Below, in pieces: positions 25,320 to 36,690 of a stretch of 64,000 nt of DNA (within the stretch, counting starts at the first letter, position 1; every line of letters begins with the position of its first letter). The stretch is from NCBI GenBank assembly GCA_032622095.1, contig CP136067.1:90760707-90824706 (forward strand), in the 5' to 3' direction. The notes under the pieces were generated by a model, which did not search any database, was not told the DNA's origin, and saw nothing but the letters and a program-made list of their open reading frames with translations. The translations under genes were made by a program, and so were the position numbers. Origin of the DNA: Siphonodentalium dalli (lineage: Eukaryota; Mollusca; Scaphopoda; Gadilida; Siphonodentaliidae).

Positions 25320-25640
25320 CATAAACATCATGTGGAACACATTTGATAACTACCCTTGCACCTAAGCATCAACTGGAACACATTGGATTACTGCCCTTGC
25401 ACATAATCATCAAGTGGAACACATTGGAATATTCCCCTTGCACATAAGCATCAAGTCGAACACCCTGTACATAAGTTTCAAGTGGACAGCATTGGATCAC
25501 TCCCCTTGCACATAAGCATAGATTTGAATACATTGGATTACTCCCCTTGCACCAAATCATCCAGTGGAGCTCACTGTATTACTGTTCTTGCACCAAAGCA
25601 TCACGTGGACCACATTGGATTACTCCCCTAGCACCGGATG
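25320..25640. repeat. Minisatellite, ~46-bp unit, about seven copies
   Basis: Core words 'cacattggattactcccctt' and 'gcacataagcatcaagtgg' repeat with variation. It lies 30 bp after the 34-bp minisatellite but shares no obvious sequence with it. Confidence 0.9.
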
Positions 25641-25649
25641 TGTTTGCAG

Positions 25650-27950
25650 CATGCAAAACGTCCCGATCTCAACGCTACTTCCCGAACATCTTTCCCTGTG
25701 TAGTATTCACAATGCACGTGTATCTTCGTAATTTCAGATTCATTAGAAATACAGTTTCCAGCGAAATAAGTCAATCTATTAAAGTGTATGACCATGATGC
25801 ATTAATATGTACGTTTCTGTAATCGTGGCGACGAAACAAATTGTTCATATCATTAAATTTCGATTACGGTGGTTCGGTTCGATGTGACATATTCCAACCG
25901 ATTCGATTCGACGTTCGATTCTTCGAAATAATCGTGATTGGCAGTATCCTACTAATTGTGTGGAAACACATTGTTGGCAGCTAAATGTTTTCAGTCAGTT
26001 TCGAAAATAAATTATAAACAAATCGTGTGTATGCATTTTATCTACCTATCTCTTCCTGATAACACTTTATTTAGCAACAACATAATTTCTAGGAATATCG
26101 ATGTGAGGCTGTGTGAAGGCAATACTAGCACATTTGAGCCTAAAAACACACGAGCAACACATGGTGTTTATCAACTATTTCACATAAAGGGTGATTTAAA
26201 AGATTTGTTCAATCAACATGTATCAATGTCCTAAAAAGAGCCACATAAACTGTCCCGATTCCTATAAAATAAGACAAATCAATCTTCTATAGTGACTGAA
26301 GCTCCAGTTGACTGGTTTACCTGCGTCATAATTATTAGTTTACAACCCCGAATTTATAAAACAATTCCGAGAATAGATAAACCAAGTGAACAACTACAGT
26401 AGTGTACACATTTATGTAACTCCATGTTCACGAATATGTTCCACCTATTTTATAAATCACATTATATATCTATTTGTAAAATAGACAGTCTAATGTGTTT
26501 GTGGCTACTCGATCTGAGGATTTAACCATCTGGATTTTGTATATATATGCTTTATTTTCATCTCACGTTGTTTTCATTTTATCACAGGAAACGATTATCT
26601 GTTATTTTTAAATTTACTTGATTTAAATGACAGTATTATTTTTATACTTCGTTGAGAGAAAGTGCACTTTGCTGAACAATTTTCCTTTGTTCGTGAGTGC
26701 TATTGTGGTTTTTAGGTTATAAGATTATTTAAAGGTACATATCTCGCACAACATGAACTTTTACTGTGCTATTGTAACCACATAAATAATTCCGATATAA
26801 TTAAGACTTTCACACATAAGAGTAAGACAGCACTCTTTCCAGCCAAGCACGTTTATGGCCATCTGTTCCCATTGCTTACCATTGTCGGTTCGAGATTACA
26901 ACCCTGAAAAGTATGCGATCGCGTGGTACCAACTACATCAAGTAATTGGTCCACAGTGGAGATAGAACAATACAACACTGATATACATGTAAACCAATTC
27001 GGGAGATGGAACATATAGCAATATCATCTCATTCATATCTGGTATACATACTGCTGTACTTAATATCTTGTGTTTTTCAAAAATAGAATGCCTCGTCGAA
27101 TCGTATGATACCATTATCTCATGTTTGCGCCAAAAGGGATTATTGTATAACATAATAACACCGAGACGACGATGTGTCAATCAAGGATATTTACAGCTAC
27201 ACACATTTAAAACTGACCGTTTAACAATAATGATACCCGGCACGCCCAACTCGTTAATTAAGCATCGCCCGCTTAGCTGTGTACTGTCACAACGTCTCAC
27301 TTAAATCGTAATCATCTCCGTCGAACAGCAGTAAAATGATTCCCGATTCGAACGGACTAACTGTTTCTAATTGCTTTTTTACGAATTCCTGAAGATACAA
27401 GCAACACTTACTTCACCAACAATGACGATATATCAAAAAAGGGCGCAACAAAAGTATATAACGTTTTATACACAAGGTAATATACACGATATAATAATGA
27501 CAACATAAAATATTACCCATCTATTGTCAAATCACAGCCACCACACCTAGCAAATAAGCCGATCGGAGTTGTACATGCGGTAATTAATCAATAACCCCTC
27601 CTTTGTCGAACAACATCGTCCTCATGAATTAGGATAAACAGTTGACAAAATAAATATAACGATATACATATCAGTTTCCCATAACTCGAGTTAGCCACAT
27701 TAAAGGTGTAGAAAACTTTACAACCAGGTGCACAGGATTATCAAATAGTGGTAGTTATAATTCCACGTATTTTCTTTGCCGTCAATAACGTTCGTGAACG
27801 GAAAAAGGGCGATTATGAAGTCAGTAACTTGTCATATATAGTAGCAACTATGACACAAAGTATCTCAATTAGCAGTTGACCAAATACCGACCACGATTTA
27901 GTGTAACACATACGGGCTATGTACACATTCTGGGATATAAAACAAAGTCC
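25650..27950. other. Stretch without a supported gene
   Basis: Short ORFs only. 25858-25935 holds a small cluster of TTCGA/TCGAA words. Nothing else recognised. Confidence 0.45.
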
Positions 27951-27952
27951 TA

Positions 27953-28415
27953 TTAACCCTTTACCCAACAAAACGGCCAAAAACTCCCAAATAAAGCTTC
28001 AACAGCCTAAAATATCTTCGGTCTGTCTCAATAACACCATACAAATATGGATATCATTGGAACCGGTTCATTGACCACATTGTGATGGTTACAGTTATGC
28101 CCTGTGCCAATGCATTCTCGTATATATGCGAGTCGACCATAGGTCGCTTCGCATATATAAGAGAATGCATTGGCCTAAAAAACACATTTTTAACACATTT
28201 TACCATTTTTTCTTACATTCTTTAACAATTTTATAATATTTTCTTACATTTTTTAACAATTTTTATAATATTTGTCTACATTCTTTGACAATTTTATCAT
28301 TTTTAATATGTGTTAAGCCAATGCATTCTCTTATATATGCGAGGCGACCTATGGTCGACTCGCATATATAAGAGAATATATTGGCACATGGCCGTTCTGT
28401 TGGGTAAAGGGTTAA
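27953..28415. mobile_element. TTAA-flanked element, M3-related, 463 bp
   Basis: The ends are TTAACCCTTTACCCAACAAA and TTGGGTAAAGGGTTAA. The inverted repeat extends about 26 bp with one mismatch (…ACGGCC). Two internal palindromes around 'gcattctcgtatatatgcga' and 'gactcgcatatataagagaa' match the M3 family. The centre carries a degenerate 'cattttttaacaattttata' repeat. No ORF. Confidence 0.9.
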
Positions 28416-29790
28416 CTCGATCCCACGAGGTAAGGATTGAGGCTAGGATTATTGACTAAATAACTGAGATGTTTGAAGAAGTGCTTTTAAAGAGGTTTCT
28501 ATTCGTGTGCGTCTTAGGTGATGTACCATCATTGTGTTCTATCCAACAATGAACCCATTAATACGAGGTTTTTACGGCCGAGATATCGACTTTCAACATA
28601 GGATATTCAAACACGTTTTTAGTTGTTGTCAGGTGAGAACTTATTCGAATGATCGTATCTCACATATATAGCTAATGCTTCGTAGCTCAAACGCGATGAT
28701 AAGTACACAACATATTCTATATGCTTGGTAACGATTGTCTCGCTCTGTCCCAAGAGTAACTACTCGGACGCTGATAAACAATAGAATAAAACGTTCTATA
28801 TGCTTCTGTAACACTTGTCCCTCTCTGTCCCAATAGTTTTTACTGAAACACATATAACGATGAGAAATTCAAATCGATTATATTATAGTTGTTACTGAAA
28901 CGCAGATAACCACTTGAAATAAGTGTGTATCCTGGGCAACGTCGAGTAACCCTGCTAGTTGTATATAGTCAGTGTGATTTAACATTTTGTCATATCACCA
29001 TGACAATACAGCAGTACCATATGTACTTAAATGGGGTAATGTTTTTTTCACGTGGGGCAAGCATCCCACAAGAGGAGAAATGCAAAACAGGTCAGGATGC
29101 CAGGTACGATTTGACACAACATAAGGTTTACACTTACCAGGTCAAATAAGATATTCAAAATAGAAATTGGACCCACACAGGTTACATGTTAATGTGGTTG
29201 ATTGGCCGTATAATGTTGTAATGATGACTTGGAGCTGTATATTTTAGGACATTTTCAGTCTCCAGATAAAAATGTTTTTGCAACGTTTGGAGCTGGCTTG
29301 TGTTAATAAATAATGCCTTTCTAACTGGCATTAACATGAACACTCGACTGCTCCTTCATAACAACATTTAAACCGATTGAAAGTTAGTTTACGTCCTTAT
29401 CGGTGCTATCGTGACGAATAATTCGTACGGATCGAAACCTGTTATTTCATCACATATTCAAACATGATGCCGATTAAGTATGACACTGTTTTAAATCATG
29501 GTTTTTTAAATAATGTGTTGGATAATGCCTCTTGTATCAAATTCAAAAAACGACAATATTTATTATTTACCTATTATAGTTGAGTATAACTATAATAGTT
29601 GAATTCAGGAAGTGCCTGACATAATAAACCCCAAATCGTCAATCTCACGCCATGTTTGCGACAATCCGACTTCTACCCATTAACCCTGTTCGTTCTAAAT
29701 CGATTATCTCACTCAGACATACAAGTATACGGGTAATGACAGCAGGATTAGAGCGGAATGATTCATATTGATTGCCGAGAAATGTTAAGA
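28416..29790. other. Stretch without recognised features
   Basis: No supported gene. 28720-28815 contains a short direct repeat around 'atgctt.gtaac..ttgtc' of about 75 bp. A TATTATAGTT/AACTATAATA hairpin sits at about 29570-29605. Confidence 0.45.
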
Positions 29791-30188
29791 TACAGTAATG
29801 CTCTAATTAATCGACCTCTTAACCACAGCAGAATTATGGGTAACTTTTCAGGATTTAGTCGGAAATATTGCTTGTTGCCATTCATCGGAAAGCTCTCGGG
29901 GAGTTACCCATAATTTTTCTGTGGTTAAGAGGTCGATTAATTAGAGCATTACTGTATATGTCGGCAAATTTTTGACAAAAACACCAGGTTGAAATTGTTT
30001 GATAGTTTGATTTGCCGACATATACAGTAATGCTCTAATTAATCGACCTCTTAACCACAGAAAAATTATGGGTAACTCCCCGAGAGCTTTCCGATGAATG
30101 GCAACAAGCCATATTTCCGACTAAATCCTGAAAAGTTACCCATAATTCTGCTGTGGTTAAGAGGTCGATTAATTAGAGCATTACTGTA
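29791..30188. mobile_element. Double hairpin element, 398-bp near-perfect palindrome, family HP
   Basis: Unit 29791-29955 and unit 30023-30188 each run from TACAGTAATGCTCTAATTAA to TTAATTAGAGCATTACTGTA. They are reverse complements of each other with a single mismatch that I could find. The 67-bp middle is itself bounded by TATATGTCGGCAAAT and ATTTGCCGACATATA. Each unit also has ~55-bp terminal inverted repeats, giving palindromes within a palindrome. Confidence 0.9.
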
Positions 30189-31640
30189 AGAAGTCTAAAA
30201 ATCTGCACATTGAACTTATTATCTGAACATTTCATGCGGGAAGTACTCGCCAATGAGTTTAGCTTGTACAGAAAGGGTTATACAATGTAGTCCTCGGTAT
30301 TTCGGATGATAAATGACATTTCTTTATATGCACGGTGGTAAAGAGAGTTTCGTGTGTAAATTCATTTTGTACAAATAAGAATTATACATCATTTCGAAAA
30401 TTCATTACGACATGGCGGATCCATCTTTAAGATATCGATCGAAAAGCAGTTAAATCTGATGCAGACACTTTTCATTCGATAGTCTCAACTATCGAGAACT
30501 AGCGTTTATTAATCGACAATTGAGGCCGCTTTATGTACCCCATGTAGATATTTAAACAATATACTCTAAAATAAACATATTTTTATTTTGTTATTTAGAC
30601 TGAAATTTCGCAAAAAAACTGTTTTGTTTTAACATACGCTTCTTTTATAATCACAATTTAGGAAAAGATTCCGCCGGTGTACCCCCACTACCACACCAAT
30701 TCGTTGCAATGGGTCAAGGTGTCTGGGAGAAAAATCTCTGACAGACAGACATATCCTATTATTTTATATAAATAGATAAACACGAACAAACATTTCACTT
30801 TGACCGCACCCGCATATGTTGGATGATTATAACCCATCAACTTCATTAGCGGCATTATTTTGGGGTCAGAATATTTTATGTTTTCCCCTTTCCTTTCAAT
30901 AAATATTGAAGTGAAATCTATTGAACAGTATTTAATGCTTTGTTATCTAAAACTGTATTAACCTTTAATGCATTTATATATTAAATAACTCATGAACCTC
31001 TTTACATAAACAAATTAACGTATGGCCCCTAGCTGCTCTGTGACAATAAATTACATATTGAAATTAATTGAGTCAGTTTATTTATACCTGATAAAAATGT
31101 CCTATTCATGTCCTAGTTCGACCTCACCTTTGATAGTCGCGTATACTAATAAACAATTGGTACATAATATATAATATATATGCTAATAATACTAATCCAT
31201 ATCCCAACTCTTCATAGAACGTTTCATTCACGTACACACATTCCTAACTCGCTCTTGTGCCAGAATCTCATTTGTATCCATTGATGTAAAGATGTACACT
31301 ATACCAGCTTTTTCTGAGTGTGCCGAGTAGTTTCCATTAGACCCAAAAATTGCGTTCTTACATTAAGTGCATGAATGTATATTTGAGATATATCATAGTA
31401 AATTTCTATGGGTTGATTGATACATTTGGGGCATTGCACTTGCCCCTATTGATTTTATGTTTATACATACTTAATGTGCTACCCACCGAACAGACTGAGT
31501 CACCATGGCATCGACTACAATTTAGTTCCTATCGACCAACACACTTATACTAATGATTCCCGAATATATGTCTACTTCCAAAAAGTGTATGCTGTAATAT
31601 TGATTGTTGACCTTTTTCAAACCCGTCCTGATTCAGTGTG
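30189..31640. other. Stretch without a supported gene; possible 3' region of the lectin gene
   Basis: If the lectin transcript continues past its stop, a minus-strand AATAAA candidate lies at 31077-31082, about 660 bp downstream. No other feature recognised. Confidence 0.3.
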
Positions 31641-31651
31641 CATGCTACTGC

Positions 31652-31740
31652 CATTCATAACATCTGACAGAGGAATGGTTTGACTATGGACCCAGTGCCG
31701 TGCACCATATACTAAGTTGATCCAGTTTCTACGATGCCGT
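31652..31740 (-). pseudogene. Partial tandem duplicate of the lectin terminal exon
   Basis: An 89-bp unit matches 31741-31829, the tail of the terminal CTLD exon, at about 80% or better. On the minus strand it again encodes KPFLCQM, but a TAG precedes it after TGST, so it cannot code. A still shorter trace ('ttcagtgtgcatgctactgc') lies just before it at 31632-31651. It lies 3' of the true stop and would be in the 3' UTR. Confidence 0.75.
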
Positions 31741-31743
31741 CAT

Positions 31744-31946
31744 TCAGAACATCTGACAGAGGAATGGTTTGCCTGCGGACCCATTGCCGTCAAACATATA
31801 GTAAGCTGATCCAGTGTGTATGATGACCAAGAACTCTTGGTTATGTGGTTCACCTGCATTCCAGTCAGAGAACGGCAACGGCTGGTCATCGTAAGTGTAC
31901 ATTGTATCTGCAGTACTAGGTCTGTGTCCATCGATAAAGAGATCTC
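31744..31946 (-). CDS. C-type lectin-domain protein, terminal exon
   Basis: The exon begins after a strong acceptor ('tctgtctgcatttcag|GA') in phase 1 and ends at TGA (31744-31746). It encodes the second half of a CTLD: GDLFIDGHRP, then PLPFSDWNAGEPHNQE, then GKPFLCQMF. The WNxGEPxN block and final FLC are family hallmarks. The Ca-binding EPN triplet is EPH and the usual WND is FDG, so classical sugar binding through that site is doubtful. Two cysteines of the internal C2-C3 disulfide are both absent, while the last cysteine remains. It joins in frame with 56809-57006. The product is probably secreted and lectin-like. Confidence 0.8.
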
Positions 31947-32047
31947 CTGAAATGCAGACAGAGACATACACAACCCAACTTGTGTGTAACTAACATGTAA
32001 TTTGAGAGGATTGAATCGTTTGTCAATCGATCTGCGTATATATATGT

Positions 32048-32257
32048 GCATGGTATAGAATTTAGCATGGTATAGTATTTAGCATGGTATATTATTTAGC
32101 ATGGTATAGTATTTAGCATGGTATAGTATGTAGCATGGTATAGTATTTAGCATGGTATAGTATTTAGCATGGTATAATATGTAGCATGGTATAGTATTTA
32201 GCATGGTATAGTATTTAGCATGGTATATTATTTAGCATGGTATGGTATTTAGCATAC
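32048..32257. repeat. 17-bp minisatellite, about 12 copies
   Basis: Unit AGCATGGTATAGTATTT with single-base variants (AGAATTT, TATTATTT, GTATGT). Copies are very similar, which suggests recent expansion or homogenisation. Confidence 0.95.
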
Positions 32258-32861
32258 ATCACGTCAGGCACATCATGCATTCAACATCATGATAAACTAT
32301 GAATGTTGCTGTTTTGCGATTTTGATAAAAGAGGGATAATCGAAAATCATAGTTCACAAACATGACTAAAAATCAGCGTGCCAATAATATACTTGTAAGT
32401 ACCATGTTCGTTGTTGTGACGACATCACATATCTCGATTCATTCAAATGCTTTATCATTGTGGATGTCAAGGATGTTAATGATGTCAATTATAGCTCAGT
32501 TGTATACATGTACATAATGTTATATAGGAGCGATTTGTATTTTTAAGTATAACATGCCTATGACGTCACACCTTTGTTAGTCGAGTCCAGTGTATACGAT
32601 ATTGGATTGTTATTGCCGATATTGTACATTATTTTACAAACAATATCCAAATTAATGAAGTTGTTTTAATGTGGACCATTTCATGTTATATATGACTTGC
32701 ATGTATGAAACCATCCTGTATTATTGATTGCGAGGAAAATGACAAAACTTCGTCAGTCGTGGGGTGTGTCTAACTTCAAATATCAGGCATGTCGTTTTAC
32801 GTACATGTATACATTGAATTTTCAACTGTTAAAATTTCTCGAATCTAATTACGTTGCAGGA

Positions 32862-33355
32862 TCACCCCCGTGTACGTGGTATCGCCAACGCCGAGGGTAT
32901 CGCCAAAGCCGAGGAAACGGGAAAGTCATTTTCACGTATATGATATGGGGATATGTTTGTTTCTCATCGTAAAACAGACATCGAGCATCGTATGTGTATG
33001 TCCACACGAGCAGGAGTATTTATCCACCAGTTGTCAATCAGTTTTCCCAGATCAAACCATTAATTTTTTTTTGGCGAATTTGTTCAATGGTGTTTTTGCT
33101 TTTGCTCACTCAAATTTTCGAGAACATCCATTCACTAGTATAGTTCCCGGACTTCCATGCTTCCAAAACAAATGCCGGTATATAGTTGAATCTGTCAATG
33201 AAGCATAGGATTTGACAGAATTTAAAAAATCCGTGTCGTTCTCAATATCCGTGCGATATGAAGGGACCACTGTCGGTCCAGAAACATGCTAACGGCACAG
33301 ATGAAGATAGGACCAAACGCCGAGCTTCTGTGCATTAAATATGCGTATCACTTAA
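32862..33355 (+). repeat. Dispersed ~500-bp repeat R33, copy A (interrupted at its end)
   Basis: Highly similar to the inverted copy at 51465-51970, from 'cacccccgtgtac' to 'gcgtatcacttaa'. The final bases (ggagttctgatg) occur at 34826-34837, after the element inserted at TTAA. A frame including QTINFFLANLFNGVFAFAHS is shared by both copies, but high overall identity explains that without selection. Class unknown. Confidence 0.85.
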
Positions 33356-34825
33356 CCCTTTGAACCCTGGCTCCCCACAACGATCGACACCCTGAACCTG
33401 GGCTCCCAGTGGTATTTTTTATATTGTGGCCAGTGTTTAGATGTATGGTGTTGTTTATGTTCAGGTGGTGTCACATTTCCGAAACTTTAGATGTATGTTC
33501 CCCATCGACCACTGATTATTTTACGATCTGGTTACATTGCCACGTGGTCACTCCCTGGTAACGGTTGCTAGGCATCTACCCGGTATTGAAAGTAAAATAC
33601 AATTATAGCTTTTACGGTCGTAATTCAGCCCAAGGAAATGGCGTTTTTGATGCAGTCAACACCCTATTGTGAAATTTGAGATATATCTGGCCAGAATTCT
33701 GATCCTAACTTATATTTAAGGGTAGCAACGGTTGCTGAGCAAATACCCCAAATGATCGAATGACACCATTGGTCCATTGCCCTGTGAATCCAATTGTATT
33801 ATGCCCCAATTTAGACATTCTTGGCATACACATGCTGATGCATGGTTATGTTCAAATGGTGCTACAGGTCTGATATTTTACAGGTATGTCCCCATGGGCC
33901 ACTGTGTATTTTTTTTAGAACGGTATACTTTGCCACACGATCACTCCCTGGTAACGGTTTCTAAGAAACTACCCGGAACTGAAAGTATAATGCAATTATA
34001 GCTTATAGCGTCGTATAATTCCGCGCTAAGAAACGGCATTTTCTATGCAGTCAGTACCCTATTGTGAAACTGGAGATACATCAGGTCAGAAGATTTAACG
34101 TACATGTAGTTTGTATTTAACGGTATCAATGGTTGCTAAGCATATAGCCCAAGTGATCGAATGACACCACTTCCCTGTGCATTCAATGGTATTACGTCCC
34201 GTTTTAGACATCGCCTATATATAGGGCACGGTGACGGTCATGTTCAAATGGTGCCACGAGTCTTAAACTTTACATAATTGCTCAATAATGCACGATTTGA
34301 CCACGTGTTTGTAATGTGCACGCGCAAGTAGATCGGACTAGATGGTATTGTGACCATGCAACCCATTTCCACAGTACTACTCTTGTGCAATGTCAAAACG
34401 TGCAGCTGTATAACGCAAATTTATGCACTATGGATATCCTTGATATGATTGTATCATTTCACAAAAATCCATACATTTATCATTTTATCCTATGCGCATG
34501 CGCGAAACAAATTGACTCAAATAAGAAACTGCGTGTGCCTTCCTCACATATGACAGAACACTGATTATGTATGCATATAAACCAAAAAGAGTGATCGAAA
34601 TGTTGTCTTCTACAATCCTGCGAACCGCGCAACAATGTAGAGCTTTTACCCGAATCGCTTCAAATAATGTACGTTTGTTGAATTCTGCGCTGTGCGCATG
34701 CGCATGTTTTTCTACCCCAACTAGTCGGCAACAAACTCTTTTGCAACAACGCTTTTGCGGCCAGTCGGGTGTATGAACGTTTTCTGGCTGGCCGCTTTTG
34801 CGGCCAGTCGGGTTCAAAGGGTTAA
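33352..34825. mobile_element. TTAA-flanked element with internal 391-bp tandem repeats
   Basis: The ends are TTAACCCTTTGAACCC and GGGTTCAAAGGGTTAA (16-bp perfect inverted repeat including TTAA). It is 1474 bp long. Inside, anchors 'atgttcaggtggtg', 'atgttcaaatggtgc' and 'atgttcaaatggtgc' at about 33457, 33848 and 34239 give two-plus tandem units of 391 bp. The right end has two copies of 'gcttttgcggccagtcgggt'. The sequence at 51470-51490 preserves the unoccupied target, so the insertion and the TTAA duplication are directly supported. No transposase seen. Confidence 0.9.
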
Positions 34826-35109
34826 GGAGTTCTGATGTGCGCTTATGTGGTCCATGATCTAATTTGACAATGTGCCAAAAATAGCAGAAATGAAAACAGG
34901 GGCGTGAAGAGGTAGCTTAGAGGCGTGTAGTTCTGTGCCGATACATTATATCTACCGTGAGCTATCGAACTCAATGCCAACAGCGACAATGCTAGTGATA
35001 TTAACTAATTTTAATACCATGTTTTATATTATTAATGAACTATTTAGGCTCATCTAAAGTTTATTTTAATTTTAATTAAAAGCAGAATATTTCGCCAGAT
35101 ATATGGAAA

Positions 35110-35400
35110 ATAAGAGATGGTCAGTAAAAGTGCACCAGCTCTGCGGTGCCGCGGAGGGATGCCTGGGCCGATCGGGCCCCGCTCCACGCGGTGCATTTGT
35201 CTCACGTGGAGCGGGGTGTGCTCCACCAAGGCGCCCGGTGAAGTGGTATGGCAGGGTGGTGGGAATGAGGGTGTTACCACAGTGGTTGGTAGTCGTGGGT
35301 AGATTGGAGCTGCGTGCATTTTTTGGACTTCCAAGAAATGTGTGCGGCTTTAATATGCTCAAGGCTGCCTGTTGCTGTGGGGAAACATATTACAACGCAC
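35110..35400. other. Isolated GC-rich island
   Basis: About 290 bp clearly richer in G and C than its surroundings, with a perfect 12-bp hairpin (CCCCGCTCCACG at 35177-35188, CGTGGAGCGGGG at 35205-35216). Overlapping ORFs of about 60-100 codons exist on both strands, as expected from GC-rich sequence with few stop codons; none has motifs I recognise. Confidence 0.6.
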
Positions 35401-35429
35401 GCGTGTAACCTGTAAATTATATGTATATA

Positions 35430-35885
35430 CTCTCTAAAAAACACTGTGTAGAAACGCTACACACTTTGTACACATATATGTGTAACATCTGCTCTCCAAC
35501 AATTATGTGTAGGAACTGTAGAGCAATTTTGGTACACACAATATGTGTAGCTCTATACACACATGTATGTGTATAGAGCAATTTTTGGTACACACAATAT
35601 GTGTAGCTCTATACACACATGTATGTGTAGTCGCTATACACTTGTGTGTAGTAAACAGTTGGTAGACAGTTACTACACAGTTAGTACACAGATAATACAC
35701 AGTTAGTGTGTACTTTATTTATACACATTTGTGTACATAGTACACAGTAGTGTGTACTTTATTTATACACATCTGTGTAACAACCTACACAATTTTGTAG
35801 TATATTGTACCCAGTATTGTGCATATTTGGTACACACACTGTGTACCAACTAATCTATACACTTTATGTGTAATAAATTTACATG
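35430..35885. repeat. Word cluster built from TGTGTA/TACACA
   Basis: By eye I count 14 TGTGTA and 14 TACACA in about 450 bp, in irregular alternation. One 62-bp block ('tacacacaatatgtgtagct') is tandemly duplicated and 'tagtgtgtactttatttata' occurs twice. A smaller cluster of the same word lies at 50085-50235. No ORF with motifs. Confidence 0.85.
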
Positions 35886-36177
35886 CATTCTTTTTGCAAA
35901 TATTGGACATTTTTGGGTGATGTAGCAACTGTAATGTCGAATCAGAATCGCATGGTTGAGGCCACTGAATTTAGGCCATCACAGTAAGAATGTTTGATAT
36001 TGAAAGCCATAATTATTACTTCTTTTTTTTATTAGCCAAAACAAATCATGAAAAACATGCTATCATATGTTACATATGCTGAATGGACCTCATATTACAT
36101 TGGCATTTACATGTACTGGTATAATAAATTTGCAATGACAATGAAATGGGCAAGAAAAGTTTAACTCACTATTTATC

Positions 36178-36690
36178 TAACTTTTCCGGTTCAATATAAT
36201 TGTTTAATTGCCAATTTATTTTACAGGCAAATGACAATGCCAACTGTGGGTGATGTTCGATCAATTAAGTGTACTGGATGTATATCTAATAGCACATTCC
36301 TCGGGATTTTATTCTGGGTAACATTTTTCTGACAATGCTGTGTTTTCTCAACAAAATTTATCAATATGATACTTTCATTCTCAGTTTTTGAAGCCACTTC
36401 TTCAATTGACAGGGCACGAGGATCTTCGGATTGACTCCAAGCCACCTCTCCCATGTCAATGACATGAAGATCTTTCAAAAACTGAGAATGAAAGTATCAT
36501 ATTGATAAATTTTGTTGAGAAAACACAGCATTGTCAGAAAAATGTTACCCAGAATAAAATCCCGAGGAATGTGCTATTAGATATACATCCAGTACGCTTA
36601 ATTGAACGAACATGACCCATAGTTGGCATTGTCATTTGCCTGTAAAATAAATTGGCAATTAAACAATTATATTGAACCGGAAAAGTTAGA
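36178..36690. repeat. Large inverted repeat, ~214-bp arms, ~98% identical
   Basis: Arms 36178-36391 and 36472-36690 are reverse complements with only four mismatches that I found, around an 80-bp loop. The loop plus arm edges is copy 1 of the triplicated exon-like module. High identity implies a recent origin or gene conversion. Confidence 0.9.

Noticed and set aside
26098-26234. Possible exon at the end of the 25956-26234 frame
   Set aside because: The frame is open but without motif, conserved repeat or convincing splice sites.
32048-32257. CRISPR-like array
   Set aside because: The repeats are contiguous 17-bp tandem units without unique spacers, in eukaryotic DNA.
32870-33208. Shared frame in both R33 copies (QTINFFLANLFNGVFAFAHS)
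   Set aside because: The copies are so similar at DNA level that a shared frame is expected; no motif or start context supports a gene.
35050-35408. Overlapping 94-101-codon ORFs on both strands
   Set aside because: Explained by the GC-rich island having few stop codons; no motif on either strand.
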